Origin: Planctomycetota bacterium
GTDB taxonomy: Bacteria; Planctomycetota; PUPC01; JACPCR01
Assembly: GCA_016179685.1 (NCBI GenBank)
Contig: JACPCR010000108.1
Span: 1 to 41,921 of the forward strand
Length of the DNA stretch: 41,921 nucleotides
Direction of reading: 5' to 3'
Shown here piece by piece: positions 9,823 through 18,581 of this stretch. The notes beneath the pieces are model-generated. The model saw only the letters and a list, made by a program, of their open reading frames with translations, did no database searches and was not told where the DNA came from. The position numbers were made by a program, and so were the translations under genes. How positions within the stretch are numbered: position 1 is the first letter of the stretch; each line of letters opens with the position of its first letter.

Positions 9823-10860
9823 ATGAAAGCCGCTGTGGTCGAAAAGCCAGGAGTCTTGACCCTGAGGGAGATTCCTGAGCCGGAGATGGGCGATTATGAC
9901 GCCCTGTGCCGGCTTCTCTTCGGAGCTACCTGCACGGGGACGGACCAGCATCTCATTGCGGGTCGGTTTCCTTGGCCCGTCTCCTACCCCACCATCCTCG
10001 GCCACGAAAGCGTCGGCCGCGTCGTCCGAGTGGGTCCGAAGGTACGCCATTTCAAGCCCGGGGAGCTCATCACGCGGGTGGGGACGTTGCCGCCGCCGGG
10101 CAGCGGGCTGAATGCCCACTGGGGCGGTTTCACCCAGTGGGGGATCGCCCGCGACCACCGGGCCATGAAGGAGGACGGGCTTCCGCCCCAGGAGTGGAGG
10201 CGATACCGCGTCAACCAGGTTGTCCCGGCGGGGATCGACCCCAGGGGTGCGACCATGCTGATCACGTGGCGCGAGACCTTCAGCTACCTCACGCGCATGG
10301 GCGTGCGAGAGGGATGCAGCCTCCTCGTGATCGGGTCGGGCGGCAACGGGCTGGCCTTCGTCGCCCATGCGCGCAACCTGGGGGCGCAGACCATTGCCGT
10401 AGTGGGCAACGTCGAGCGAGAGGCCGTCGGCCGGACCGCCGGCGCCACCCATTACTTCGATTACAAGGGCAACGACTTGGCCAAGGCCGTTCCCGAGGCC
10501 TCGCCCGGCGGATTCCAGTTCCTGATCGACGCCGTGGGTAAGAGCGGTCAGATCGACCTGGCCATCCCGTGGCTGGCCCCGGGCGGCATCCTAGGCATCT
10601 ATGGCATCGACGAATATCACGCCTGTTCCTTCAACCCGTTTCGTTCCCGCGGCACCTTCACCTTCTACAACGGAGGATACGACGAGGAAGAAGCCCACGA
10701 ACGCGTCGTGGGCTACATGCAGAGCGGACAGCTTCGGGCGGACGTTTGGCTGGACCTCGAACATCCGTTCCCGCTAGAGGGCATTTCGGCGGCCTTCGAC
10801 GCCCTCCGGCAAAGAAGGCTCGTCAAGGCCCTGGTCCGGCTCGAAGAAGGGGACGCCTGA
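9823..10860 (+). CDS. Zinc-dependent medium-chain alcohol/sugar dehydrogenase
   Basis: 345 aa, the usual length for the MDR (GroES-like plus Rossmann) superfamily. It likely oxidises an alcohol or polyol with NAD(P) in the cytoplasm. Residues expected to bind catalytic zinc are visible: Cys37 (in TCTGTD) and His61-Glu62 (ILGHES). The nucleotide-binding glycine motif GSGGNG lies near residues 171-176. The four-Cys structural-zinc lobe is absent: the segment after GHES contains no cysteine cluster. That is closer to the sorbitol-dehydrogenase style than to classical ADH. An in-frame extension reaches 9757, but the conserved N-terminus (MKAAVVEKPG) begins at 9823, so I chose this start although no Shine-Dalgarno is obvious. 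The substrate cannot be told from sequence. It stands alone between two repeat-rich gaps. Confidence 0.9.
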   Translation: MKAAVVEKPGVLTLREIPEPEMGDYDALCRLLFGATCTGTDQHLIAGRFPWPVSYPTILGHESVGRVVRVGPKVRHFKPGELITRVGTLPPPGSGLNAHWGGFTQWGIARDHRAMKEDGLPPQEWRRYRVNQVVPAGIDPRGATMLITWRETFSYLTRMGVREGCSLLVIGSGGNGLAFVAHARNLGAQTIAVVGNVEREAVGRTAGATHYFDYKGNDLAKAVPEASPGGFQFLIDAVGKSGQIDLAIPWLAPGGILGIYGIDEYHACSFNPFRSRGTFTFYNGGYDEEEAHERVVGYMQSGQLRADVWLDLEHPFPLEGISAAFDALRQRRLVKALVRLEEGDA

Positions 10861-10910
10861 CCGGGCAGCGCCGGTGAGTCGGCCCGGCCGGCGCGTGCCG
10901 GGTCAGTATG

Positions 10911-10956
10911 AGTAGACGAGCTAGCCAGTGCACCCGCACTTGCTAACTCGTCTACT
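10911..10956. repeat. Dispersed palindrome R1, copy 1
   Basis: A 46-nt inverted repeat with 20-bp arms (AGTAGACGAG...CTCGTCTACT), two mismatches, and a 6-nt loop CACCCG. It shares its loop and most of its arms with elements at 18534-18581 and 40856-40911. It lies 51 bp past the dehydrogenase stop. No T-tract follows, so it is not a classical intrinsic terminator. Confidence 0.9.
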
Positions 10957-10979
10957 AAATGAGACAAGTTTTGGACGAC

Positions 10980-11097
10980 CGTGTGTTATCGTCCTCGTCG
11001 TCGTCCCCGGAATGTGCGCCTGCATTTCGACGACGAAGACGAGGACGAGAGAATACTCGTCTGTTTGAGGCCGCCATACCGCGGCTTCGCTGTTATT
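10980..11097 (+). repeat. Dispersed element R2, copy 1
   Basis: About 118 bp that aligns along its length with 27539-27656. The first part folds into an imperfect 26-bp stem (10989-11014 with 11023-11048, about 22 pairs; arms TCGTCCTCGTC/GACGAGGACGA) with loop TGCGCCTG. A shared tail of roughly 50 bp (GTTTGAG.CCGCC...GGCTTCGC) follows. A frame is open through it and encodes acidic DDEDEDE, but the same DNA sits in a non-coding gap elsewhere, so I treat it as an element rather than as the front of the next gene. It is followed at 11107-11122 by AAGTGCACCTGCACTT, nearly the R1 core. Confidence 0.75.
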
Positions 11098-11151
11098 CCT
11101 GTTCATAAGTGCACCTGCACTTCGGACCAGGGATACGAACAATTTTACCTT

Positions 11152-11469
11152 ATGGGACTTGCCCAGCTTTACTGCAAGGATCATCCGGACCGAGCGGGCA
11201 TTGGCTTGTGCGTGGCCTGTGGGGCCACGGTCTGTGACGAGTGTTCGACGCGGGTGGATGGCGTCATCCATTGCAAGCCGTGTCTTCTTCGGACGGTCCG
11301 CCAGGCCCCGGCTTCCCGATGGCGAAGCTGGTCAGCCATGGGCCCAGCGATCCTTTTCGTACCCTTGGCGTACGCCGTGCTCTTCTTGTGCCTCTACGGC
11401 CTCGCTTTCCTCATTGCGGTCATTCCGAAGATGCAGGATTTCGTGGAATCGAATTTCCTAACGCCGTGA
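11152..11469 (+). CDS. Small B-box-like zinc-finger membrane protein (105 aa)
   Basis: The N-terminal 45 residues hold C8, H11, C20, C23, C28, C31, C41 and C44 with spacing C-x2-H-x8-C-x2-C-x4-C-x2-C-x9-C-x2-C. This is a B-box/treble-type two-zinc pattern. A hydrophobic segment (about 63-90, rich in Leu/Ala/Val) makes one membrane span. The in-frame extension to 10981 runs through repeat element R2 and is disregarded; ATG at 11152 puts the first Cys at residue 8, as in its relatives at 18651 and 19404. The stop overlaps the likely GTG of the next gene (GTGA), so it appears to lead the membrane operon. Such domains usually mediate protein contacts. The actual role is unknown. Confidence 0.75.
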   Translation: MGLAQLYCKDHPDRAGIGLCVACGATVCDECSTRVDGVIHCKPCLLRTVRQAPASRWRSWSAMGPAILFVPLAYAVLFLCLYGLAFLIAVIPKMQDFVESNFLTP

Positions 11470-12317
11470 CCTTCATGCCGCGCGGCCTTTTCCCGTCCGC
11501 CCCTGTCCTGGTCTCCCGGGCCTGGTGGTTTTTATGCGAATACCCGGTCCAGGTTGGGGTACTCGGCCTCATGGGGTCGGCCCCCTTCGCCGCCTTGCTC
11601 TTGTTCTACGTTCGGGAGGCCGAAGAGGGGCACTATTTCACGGGCAGCGTCTCTGAAGCGATGAGGCCTGTCGCCCTTGGATTGGCGGGCGTTTATTTTG
11701 CCCGTTTCCCTTTCAGACTGGCCCTGGCGCGGTGGATGGCCCAGACCGTTTCAGGCGCTCCGGCCTCCTCGGTCCGGGCCCTGGGTTGGGCTGTCCTTCA
11801 CCTGCCGACGTCCCTTTTCTATGGCGCGGTTTCCACACTTGGATGGTTTCTGGGTTCCGTCCTGATCGTTCCCTTTTCTCTATCCATTCAGGCCAACCTG
11901 GCCTTCCATCGCTTCGCCGTGACTCGCGAGACGGCATGGACCGCGTTTCGCGAGAGCAGCCGAATTCCGGCGGGCGGAGTCGGCAGCCAGCTCCTGGCTG
12001 TCTCCGGCGTCCTTACCCTCTGCGGCTTTCTGATTCTGTGGATGGCGCCTGCCGCGGCCCTGGGCCTGGCCGAATGGACCGTCAAGGCCGACGTCGTCGG
12101 ACTCCAGCAGGTCTTCGGTCTCCGCTCCCCGCCGTGGATTGCGATTTCTTTCCTTTTTCCGCTCATCGGAGTAGACCTCTTGTGGACGGTGGCCTTCGGG
12201 CTGCTCCACGTTGAATGGCAGAATCTGACCCAGGGGGCGGACCTCCTGGGCGACTTGCGGAAGTTGGAGAAGGAAGAGAGGACGGCCGGTGGGATCGTCG
12301 CGTCATACAACAAGTGA
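11466..12317 (+). CDS. Polytopic membrane protein, unknown function (283 aa)
   Basis: Several hydrophobic segments (roughly residues 18-45, 65-85, 115-150, 180-205 and 225-260) separated by short charged loops predict about five or six membrane helices. I do not recognise a family. Start: GTG at 11466 overlaps the previous stop as GTGA; ATG at 11475 is the alternative. The frame is open further upstream (to 11241) but only by overlapping the zinc-protein gene. Its place directly before DUF4129, DUF4350, MoxR and DUF58 genes suggests it is the membrane component of that system (inference). Similar positions in other genomes are often held by uncharacterised multi-pass proteins. Confidence 0.75.
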   Translation: MTFMPRGLFPSAPVLVSRAWWFLCEYPVQVGVLGLMGSAPFAALLLFYVREAEEGHYFTGSVSEAMRPVALGLAGVYFARFPFRLALARWMAQTVSGAPASSVRALGWAVLHLPTSLFYGAVSTLGWFLGSVLIVPFSLSIQANLAFHRFAVTRETAWTAFRESSRIPAGGVGSQLLAVSGVLTLCGFLILWMAPAAALGLAEWTVKADVVGLQQVFGLRSPPWIAISFLFPLIGVDLLWTVAFGLLHVEWQNLTQGADLLGDLRKLEKEERTAGGIVASYNK

Positions 12318-13179
12318 GAGGGGGGATCGAACGGGAGCGTTCTCGTCCCCGCTGGTCCACAGAAACCCACCGGGTGTTCTTCCCCACGCGGTGGCGGCAC
12401 AAGCGGTTTGTCTTGGGACGATCGCCGTTCTCCTCGCCTCGACATGGGCATCCGGGTGGCCTCCCAGCCCGTCGCCGGACCTGAAACCGTATCGAGAAAG
12501 TCTGGATGAGATTCTGGGCCGCCGTGAGTTTGGCGGCACGACCCGCGAGTTGGGGATGGACTCCGATGCCGGGTGGCGTCAAGGCTGGTTCTCTTCCTTC
12601 CTCAAGTGGTTGAAGCGCGGCCTCGCCAAATTTTTTGCCGAGCTGAAGGCCTGGTTGATGAGGGTGCTGCGCCGCCAGGGCCAGGCTCGCTCTGCCGGGC
12701 CCTGGTTTCCGGTGGTCTCACGGACGACGGCCTGGACGATGGGAATGATCGGCGGGTGTCTCCTGGCCTTCGTGCTTTTCCGATATTTTATGGGGCGGCA
12801 GGTTTCGTCTCCCGTTCTGTCATCGTCGGTCAGCGTTCATGAGCCCATGGTAGACGCCCTGGCAAAGCCCATGGAGGAATGGAATGAGCTGGCGGAGCGA
12901 TTCGTCAGCGAAGGGCACTGGCGTCTCGCTCTCCGAGCCCGCTATCTGGCCATTCTCAGTCTTCTCCACGGACGCCATTTCATCCATTACACTCGTGAGA
13001 AGACCAACGGCGAATACGTCTGGGCAATGGCTTCGACCCGTGCTGGCGAGGCTTTTGCCGTTTTGACCCTGATTTTCGATCGGTCGTGGTACGGGAAGAA
13101 GGCCGTGGAGCAGAGAGATTATGATGTGGCATCCCGATGGGCCCAGTCGGTGGATGAAACGACGAGAGGGGCGTCTTGA
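12289..13179 (+). CDS. DUF4129-domain membrane protein
   Basis: The C-terminal ~100 residues fit DUF4129: a helical stretch ALRARYLAILSLL, then KTNGEYVWAM, then a WYGKKAVEQRDYD segment, in the expected order. A membrane span (TMGMIGGCLLAFVLFRYF) lies near residues 150-167, so the DUF4129 domain is on one face of the membrane. The N-terminus is uncertain. GTG at 12289 overlaps the upstream gene by 29 bp and has a GAGAGG upstream, but the first ~35 residues look non-native; an internal GTG just before AVAAQAVCLGTIAVLL, itself hydrophobic, is possible. DUF4129 genes commonly accompany MoxR/DUF58 genes. The biochemical role is unknown. Confidence 0.8.
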   Translation: MGSSRHTTSERGDRTGAFSSPLVHRNPPGVLPHAVAAQAVCLGTIAVLLASTWASGWPPSPSPDLKPYRESLDEILGRREFGGTTRELGMDSDAGWRQGWFSSFLKWLKRGLAKFFAELKAWLMRVLRRQGQARSAGPWFPVVSRTTAWTMGMIGGCLLAFVLFRYFMGRQVSSPVLSSSVSVHEPMVDALAKPMEEWNELAERFVSEGHWRLALRARYLAILSLLHGRHFIHYTREKTNGEYVWAMASTRAGEAFAVLTLIFDRSWYGKKAVEQRDYDVASRWAQSVDETTRGAS

Positions 13180-13203
13180 AGAAGAGGTCGAGGGAGGCTG
13201 GGT

Positions 13204-14331
13204 GTGAAGGCATTATGGGGAGGGTTGGCCTTGTTGCTTGTCGTTGGCGGGCTCGTTGCAACCGCGGCGTGGACGCTCCATCTGAGCTTCGAGCGGGGGC
13301 GACGTACCCTTCCCGGATCGTCCTACCGGAGCGATGCGGAGGGAAGCCGTGCGCTATTTCTATTGCTCGAGGAGAAGGGCCACCGTCCGGAGCGACTGCA
13401 TCGTCCAGCGCCTCCGCCTGGCGCCTTGTTGCTTTCGATAGAGCCAAGGCCGATGGACTCGGAGCCGGACCAGTCTCTGCTGGAGTGGCTTCACCAAGGG
13501 GGCGTCTTGGTGCTGGCGGAGTCGCCTGCGACCGATCTGGCGTCCTGGCTTTCGGTCCTCACGGGCCGCCAGATGTCCAAGCCGCCACTCCCACTGGGAG
13601 AGAGGCTGGGGCTCAAGTTGAGCAGGGGAGAAAGCCAGGGACGGCGCACATCCTGCTGGGCTTGCTGGCCTGAGGACGCCGCCGTGCTGGTGGGACCGGC
13701 GGCCGCGCCGGTGCTGCTCGAGCTCAGTTATGGAGCTGGCCGGGTCTACGCCCTGGCGCAGCCCGCCTGGTTTGAGAATGGAGGGATCGCCGAAGGCGAG
13801 CATCTCTCGTGGGTTCTGAACCTGGTCCTGAGCACTGGCCGGCCGATTTATTTTGATGAATACCGTCACGGATTGGAGGAACGGCCGGGTCTGGCGTATG
13901 TGATCGAGCGTTATCACTTGATACCGGCGGCCGTTTCGACGCTCTTGTTTCTGGCGCTGGTCGTTTGGAGGACGAGCCCGCGGGAGTCGGAGCCGGCCCC
14001 GCTCCGGACGTCGCCGCTCTACGGGGAGGTCCGCGATTCCCTGATCGACGTCCACGCGGCCGTATACGCCCGTACGCTGCGTCCTGCGGAAGCCTTGAGC
14101 CTCCTGGAGCATGATGTCCGCCAGCACCTGTCCGCCGCACTCGGGGAACGAAGGCTGCTTTCAACGGCCGAGGCCCGGGCGCAGGCCAAGGAACGTTGGC
14201 CCGGGGCGGCCGCCAGGCTGGAGGCGGCCCTTGCCGAACTGGAAGGTTTGAAGGCAAAGCCGCCGCTCCATACCGCTGACCTGATACCCCTATTACGCAC
14301 CCTGTTGACCCTGCTCAAGGAGGTCGGATGA
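13204..14331 (+). CDS. DUF4350-like membrane protein (375 aa)
   Basis: It starts with GTG at 13204 preceded by GGGAGG (about 13191-13196). An N-terminal signal-anchor (ALLLVVGGLVATAAWTL) precedes a soluble domain of ~200 residues that resembles the glutamine-amidotransferase-like DUF4350 fold (SYRSDAEGSRALFLLLEEKG; LLEWLHQGGVLVLAES). A second span sits near 238-258. The cytoplasmic tail is helical and rich in Glu/Ala/Arg. In this family the fold probably senses or binds a small ligand, but no amidotransferase Cys nucleophile is evident, so catalysis is unlikely. The stop overlaps the MoxR start (ATGA), indicating translational coupling. Confidence 0.8.
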   Translation: MKALWGGLALLLVVGGLVATAAWTLHLSFERGRRTLPGSSYRSDAEGSRALFLLLEEKGHRPERLHRPAPPPGALLLSIEPRPMDSEPDQSLLEWLHQGGVLVLAESPATDLASWLSVLTGRQMSKPPLPLGERLGLKLSRGESQGRRTSCWACWPEDAAVLVGPAAAPVLLELSYGAGRVYALAQPAWFENGGIAEGEHLSWVLNLVLSTGRPIYFDEYRHGLEERPGLAYVIERYHLIPAAVSTLLFLALVVWRTSPRESEPAPLRTSPLYGEVRDSLIDVHAAVYARTLRPAEALSLLEHDVRQHLSAALGERRLLSTAEARAQAKERWPGAAARLEAALAELEGLKAKPPLHTADLIPLLRTLLTLLKEVG

Positions 14332-15290
14332 CGACGTCACTGGAAGCCTTTGCTCAGTCACTGGCCGCGGTCCGATCGGAGATTTCGAGAGCCGTGGTCG
14401 GCCATGAAGAGGTGGTGGACCTCATGTTGAGCACACTATTTGCCGGCGGGCACGCTCTCCTGGAAGGCGTGCCCGGGACAGGCAAGACGCTGCTGGTCCG
14501 ATCCCTGGCGGCCACCCTTTCGCTTCAGGCGAAACGGATTCAGTTCACCCCCGACATGATGCCATCGGATATCACGGGCACCAACGTGTTTCAGGTCCAT
14601 AAGGGGACGTTTGAAACGGTCCGGGGCCCCCTTTTCACGGAGCTTCTGCTGGCCGACGAAATCAATCGGACCCCGCCCAAGACCCAGGCGGCCCTCCTGG
14701 AGGCCATGCAGGAACATCAGGTCACCCTGGACGGAGTCCGCCACCCCCTTTCCCCGTTTTTCACCGTTTTCGCCACGCAGAACCCGGTTGAGTTCGAGGG
14801 AACCTATCCACTGCCGGAGGCCCAGCGTGATCGTTTCCTCCTCTGGATCGACGTGGGGTATCCCGACGAGGAGGAGGAAGATGAGATTCTGCGTCGAGTG
14901 CAGAGAGGCGAGGACATGGCCGGGAAGGTCGTGGCCGACCTGAAGGCCTGTCTGAATGCGGAGGGGATCGTGGCCGGCCGGGAATGGGTTCTTCGGGTAC
15001 ACGCGACCGATGCGATTCTGGCCTATGCTCGGCAGTTGGTGCGGGAGACGAGGCGTCATGAGGCCGTGCTCCTGGGCGCCGGGCCGAGGGCAGGGATTGC
15101 GCTTCTGATGGCCACGAAGGCCTGGGCCGCCATTCATGGCCGTGATTTCGTCACGCCGGATGACTTCAAGCGCATGGCGCTGCCCGTCCTTCGCCATCGA
15201 CTCGTCCTGAGGTCCGAAAGCGAAATCGAGGGGATAACGGCCTCCGATGTGCTTCAGGACGTCTACAACAAGGTCGAGGTGCCGCGATGA
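14328..15290 (+). CDS. MoxR-family AAA+ ATPase
   Basis: 320 aa, typical for MoxR. Walker A is GVPGTGKT (47-54) and Walker B is LLADEINR (about 108-115). The segment PKTQAALLEAMQE follows, then the sensor-1 region FATQNPVEFEGTYPLPEAQ and the insertion-helix/lid part with GAGPRAG near 250. MoxR ATPases act as chaperones that mature or activate partner complexes, usually with DUF58/VWA partners. Four-base overlaps at both ends (with DUF4350 and DUF58) mark it as the centre of the operon. Confidence 0.96.
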   Translation: MTTSLEAFAQSLAAVRSEISRAVVGHEEVVDLMLSTLFAGGHALLEGVPGTGKTLLVRSLAATLSLQAKRIQFTPDMMPSDITGTNVFQVHKGTFETVRGPLFTELLLADEINRTPPKTQAALLEAMQEHQVTLDGVRHPLSPFFTVFATQNPVEFEGTYPLPEAQRDRFLLWIDVGYPDEEEEDEILRRVQRGEDMAGKVVADLKACLNAEGIVAGREWVLRVHATDAILAYARQLVRETRRHEAVLLGAGPRAGIALLMATKAWAAIHGRDFVTPDDFKRMALPVLRHRLVLRSESEIEGITASDVLQDVYNKVEVPR

Positions 15291-16600
15291 TCGTGCCTTC
15301 AACCCGCGCCCTTCGAATCGCCGGGATGCTGGCCGCCGGGTCTCTCCTCGGCGTGAGCTGGCCACCGGTGGGATGGCTGCTGGCCATGGGGCTCGTGGCT
15401 CTGGCCGCGGGCGTGCTCATCGACGGACGGAGAATTCCTCTGAATGGCGTGGCTTGCCGCCGCCGCATCCCTGCCCGGCTGTCCTTGCAGGAGCCGGAAT
15501 CCCTAATCGAAGAATTGGAGAATCTCTGTCCGTTTCCCTTGGAGGTCCGCTTGGCTCTTTCGGTCTCGGATGACGTGGCGCTCGAACCCCAGTTTTCGCC
15601 CGTATTGAATCTCTCGCCGCGTGGCCGATGCGAGGTGACCTTCACGGCTGTGGCCGCGAGACGAGGGGAGGCCCGCCTCTCTCGCCCGACGTTGCGCGTG
15701 GGTTTTCCCGGCGGACTCGCCTGGCGTCAGTTTCCATCGGGAAGCGAGAGCGTCTTGAAAGTCTTCCCGAACCTGGTTCGACTCAAGCGTTATGAAGTCC
15801 TTCGACAGGCCAGGTCCCTATCGGCCTGGGGCATTCATCGCGCCCGGTATGGCGGACTGGGCACCGGGTTCGACCACCTGCGAACTTACACGCGGGATGA
15901 CGATTACCGCCGGATACACTGGAAGGCCACGGCCCGCCGGGGCTTCCCGATCACCCAGGTCGTCCAGGCGGAACGGGGTCAGAGCGTGCTGCTCGCATTG
16001 GATGTTTCCCATTGGATGGGACTCTCGTGGGGGCCGCTTTCCCGCCTGGATTGTGCGGTCGATGCGGCCCTCTTCCTGGCGCATGTGGCGCACGAGACGG
16101 GGGACCGGGTAGGCCTCGTCCTTTTCGCCAACGAGGTGCTTCACTTTCTTGCGCCTTCCTCCAAGCCGGGCCAAGTTCGCCGCATCCTGGATGTGCTGTA
16201 CGGGGCCCGGCCCCTTTCCGTTCATCCTTCGTATCGCAACCTGGCGCGATATCTCCTCTCGCGCCGCCTGCGGCGGTCCCTCATTGTGGTCTTCACGGAG
16301 CCGGTGGATTCGGAGTCCTCGGGGGAGCTGACCACCGCTCTCAGCGCGCTTCAGCCCAAGCATCTTCCGCTCTGCGTGGGGTTTCGCGACCCTGCGCTGG
16401 TGGAGATGGGCGAGCGGATACCGAACAACCTGGCGGACTGGTGTCGGCGCATAGCGGCTCAGGAGGCCTGGAGTCGGCGCGAGCAGCGCGTGCGGGAGCA
16501 CCGGAAGAAGGGGCTGAAGACCCTGGACGTTCTTCCCCAGGCGCTTTCCGTTAGCCTGGTGAACCGGTATTTGGCGCTGAAGAATCAGGGCGTGGTGTGA
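15287..16600 (+). CDS. DUF58 protein, MoxR partner (437 aa)
   Basis: Two hydrophobic segments near residues 8-40 anchor the N-terminus. A beta-rich region follows. The DUF58 signature lies around residues 188-215: a GTGFDHLR segment, then DDDYRRIHWKATARR. It leads into a VWA-like domain (LLALDVSHWMG), where the metal-site-like DxSxWxG pattern is degenerate but recognisable. DUF58 proteins are regular partners of MoxR ATPases and probably present a substrate or adaptor surface at the membrane. The gene overlaps MoxR by ATGA and is followed 7 bp later by the SpoIIM-RDD gene. Confidence 0.93.
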   Translation: MIVPSTRALRIAGMLAAGSLLGVSWPPVGWLLAMGLVALAAGVLIDGRRIPLNGVACRRRIPARLSLQEPESLIEELENLCPFPLEVRLALSVSDDVALEPQFSPVLNLSPRGRCEVTFTAVAARRGEARLSRPTLRVGFPGGLAWRQFPSGSESVLKVFPNLVRLKRYEVLRQARSLSAWGIHRARYGGLGTGFDHLRTYTRDDDYRRIHWKATARRGFPITQVVQAERGQSVLLALDVSHWMGLSWGPLSRLDCAVDAALFLAHVAHETGDRVGLVLFANEVLHFLAPSSKPGQVRRILDVLYGARPLSVHPSYRNLARYLLSRRLRRSLIVVFTEPVDSESSGELTTALSALQPKHLPLCVGFRDPALVEMGERIPNNLADWCRRIAAQEAWSRREQRVREHRKKGLKTLDVLPQALSVSLVNRYLALKNQGVV

Positions 16601-16607
16601 CGGCGAC

Positions 16608-18404
16608 ATGAACCTATCGCAATTCATCCATTCGCGGCGCGCCTCCTGGCAGGAGATGGAGATGCTCCTGAGCCAGGCCGAAAAGTCCGAGCTGGTTTCT
16701 TTCTCCTCGTCCGGGGCCCGGCGGCTGGCGGACCTCTACCGCAGGGTATCCTCCGACCTGATCCAGGCCCGGACGTATGGGGGCGGTGGAGAATTCACCC
16801 GGTATCTGGAATCCCTGGTGGGCCGGGGATATGCGCTTCTCTATCCCGCGCCCCGGCTGGGACCCTGGCGCGCCATCGGCGGATTCTTTCGAGACCGGTT
16901 TCCACGGACCGTACGCCGGGAATCGCTCGCCTTTCTGATGGTGGTGGCCGCATTCAGCTTCGGCCTTCTCCTGGGTGGACTCGCGACCGCGGTGGACCCC
17001 GAGGCCTCACGACTTTTTGTCCCGGCCGAGCACCGAGAGATTCGGCCTCGGGACCGGGTACGCCTTGACGAAATGGCGCAGCGGGCTGGCCAGAGCAGGT
17101 GGGATATCGAGGGACACGCGTCCTTCTCGACCTATCTCTTCACTCACAATATCGGAGTCGCGATTGTCTGCTTCGCCATCGGGATCGCCTGGGGCCTCCC
17201 CACCCTGCTCCTGATCGCTTACCACGGGGTCTTCATTGCAGCTCTCGGGGTGGAATACTTTCGAGACGGAGTGGGCATCTTCTTCCTCGCCTGGATTTTG
17301 CCCCACGGAATCCTGGAGTTGACCAGCATCTTCCTGGCAGCCACCTCGGGACTCATGCTGGGCCGCGGCGTTCTGTGGCCCCGGGGACAGTCACGGCCCG
17401 AGCGCCTGAGGACCGAAGCGCGGTCGGCCATGGAGCTCCTCGCGGGCGGCGCCGCCCTGCTGGTCTTCGCCGGCCTCATCGAGGGCACCTTGAGCCAGAT
17501 TCACGAACCTGCCCTACCCTACTCCCTCAAGATCGCCATGGCCATCGTTCTCGGGACGTCGCTCCATGGCTACCTCTGGCTGCTGCCGTTAAAAAGGTCG
17601 GACCCTTCAACGTCGCCTGCAAGGAAATTGGCCGGCCGTGGTGCGGATTTCTCACGGACGGCCGATGGCCGGTCGCTCATCATCTGGACCCCGGAGCAAG
17701 TGGCGTTCACCTATCCGCTGGCGGGCCCCGTTGAGCGGGTCTGTGCCTATTCCATTGACCTCTGTTGCATCGTGGGCATCGCGACCATTGGCTACTGGAC
17801 CTTCTCCCGAGCGGGCGCTTTGGGTATTTCCCTAGCCTTGATAGCCCTGTTTGCCGTTCAATGGGGCTATTTCGTCTGGTTCGAGTGGCGATGGAATGGC
17901 AGCACACCTGGCAAGCAGGTGCTGGGCATCCGAGTCATCCAGATCGGAGGTGTTCGTTGTTCCTTCGAGCGCGTCATCTTGAGGAACTTTCTGCGCGTCA
18001 TCGATGTTTTACCGAATTTTTACCTGCTGGGCGGCCTCGTGATGCTGATCGACCGGCGAGGGGCTCGGCTTGGCGACCTGGCAGCGGGGACCGTTTGCGT
18101 GCGCGTCCCGAGGGCCCCGCCCCCTTCATCCGTCGCGGAGATACGCAGCCGATACAACAGCCTCCGTGACGATGGGGCAGCCCGTGAAAGAATCCGGCAA
18201 GTCCTAACCTTGGAGGAGTCCGAATCGGTGATCCGCCTGGCGTTGCGGCGCGAGCTTCTCGAATCTCAGCCGCGGATGCAACTCTTCGCCCAATATGCCG
18301 CCTATCTCCGAAGACGCCTTCGGCTGGCCGCCTATGAGCACCTTCCGGACGAGAGCCTGGTATTGAATACCGCCTCGGTCCTGCTGGATGAAAAGGTGCT
18401 CTGA
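16608..18404 (+). CDS. SpoIIM (DUF95)-RDD fusion membrane protein (598 aa)
   Basis: Residues ~1-330 match the SpoIIM/DUF95 layout: a soluble helical front (FIHSRRASWQEMEMLL, ADLYRRVSSDL), then about five or six membrane spans including FTHNIGVAIVCFAIGIAWG and the PHGILELTSI segment typical of the family. Residues ~364-505 form an RDD domain: two spans separated by W..NGSTPGKQVLGIRV, then RRGARLGDLAAGT. A ~90-residue helical Arg/Glu-rich tail follows. SpoIIM and RDD proteins usually occur as separate genes next to MoxR/DUF58; here they are one continuous frame without an internal start. Likely the membrane core of the MoxR/DUF58 system (inference). Transport or chaperone activity is unproven. 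Confidence 0.9.
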   Translation: MNLSQFIHSRRASWQEMEMLLSQAEKSELVSFSSSGARRLADLYRRVSSDLIQARTYGGGGEFTRYLESLVGRGYALLYPAPRLGPWRAIGGFFRDRFPRTVRRESLAFLMVVAAFSFGLLLGGLATAVDPEASRLFVPAEHREIRPRDRVRLDEMAQRAGQSRWDIEGHASFSTYLFTHNIGVAIVCFAIGIAWGLPTLLLIAYHGVFIAALGVEYFRDGVGIFFLAWILPHGILELTSIFLAATSGLMLGRGVLWPRGQSRPERLRTEARSAMELLAGGAALLVFAGLIEGTLSQIHEPALPYSLKIAMAIVLGTSLHGYLWLLPLKRSDPSTSPARKLAGRGADFSRTADGRSLIIWTPEQVAFTYPLAGPVERVCAYSIDLCCIVGIATIGYWTFSRAGALGISLALIALFAVQWGYFVWFEWRWNGSTPGKQVLGIRVIQIGGVRCSFERVILRNFLRVIDVLPNFYLLGGLVMLIDRRGARLGDLAAGTVCVRVPRAPPPSSVAEIRSRYNSLRDDGAARERIRQVLTLEESESVIRLALRRELLESQPRMQLFAQYAAYLRRRLRLAAYEHLPDESLVLNTASVLLDEKVL

Positions 18405-18430
18405 TGAAATCCGCCGCCAGGCGGATTTCA
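18405..18430. repeat. Perfect palindrome R3a after a stop codon
   Basis: TGAAATCCGCC, loop GCCA, GGCGGATTTCA: an 11-bp perfect stem that begins at the first base after the SpoIIM-RDD stop. The arms match the arms of the element at 38871-38907. Its position could let it act as a 3'-end stabiliser, but no T-tract follows. Confidence 0.8.
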
Positions 18431-18469
18431 GAAGAAGAAATGGCGGAGACCGAAGGGCGATGCCATTTT

Positions 18470-18500
18470 CCGCTGCGCCCTCCGGGCGACGCGGATTTCA
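18470..18500 (-). repeat. Dispersed repeat R3b (inverted orientation)
   Basis: The reverse complement of this 31-bp stretch matches 38871-38901 at about 29 of 31 positions (TGAAATCCGCG...GGAGGGCGCAGCGG). It lies 40 bp after R3a in the gap before the B-box/Yip1 gene, so this gap collects three repeat elements with the R1 copy that follows. Confidence 0.75.
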
Positions 18501-18533
18501 ACGCTCTTGACTATCCGTGCGGATTTCCTAGAT

Positions 18534-18581
18534 TATTAGACGGGTTCGCAAATGCATCCGCACTTGCGAACCCGTCTAATA
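18534..18581. repeat. Dispersed palindrome R1, copy 2
   Basis: 21-bp arms (TATTAGACGGGTTCGCAAATG and its complement) with one mismatch and loop CATCCG. The apex matches the other R1 copies, whereas the outer arms carry compensating changes: GACGGG/CCCGTC here against GACGAG/CTCGTC elsewhere. Paired changes like these argue that the folded structure matters. It sits 69 bp before the B-box/Yip1 gene. Confidence 0.88.

Noticed and set aside
10981..11151. N-terminal extension of the zinc-finger protein
   Set aside because: This DNA is repeat element R2, which also lies between genes at 27539; the related zinc proteins begin shortly before the first Cys.
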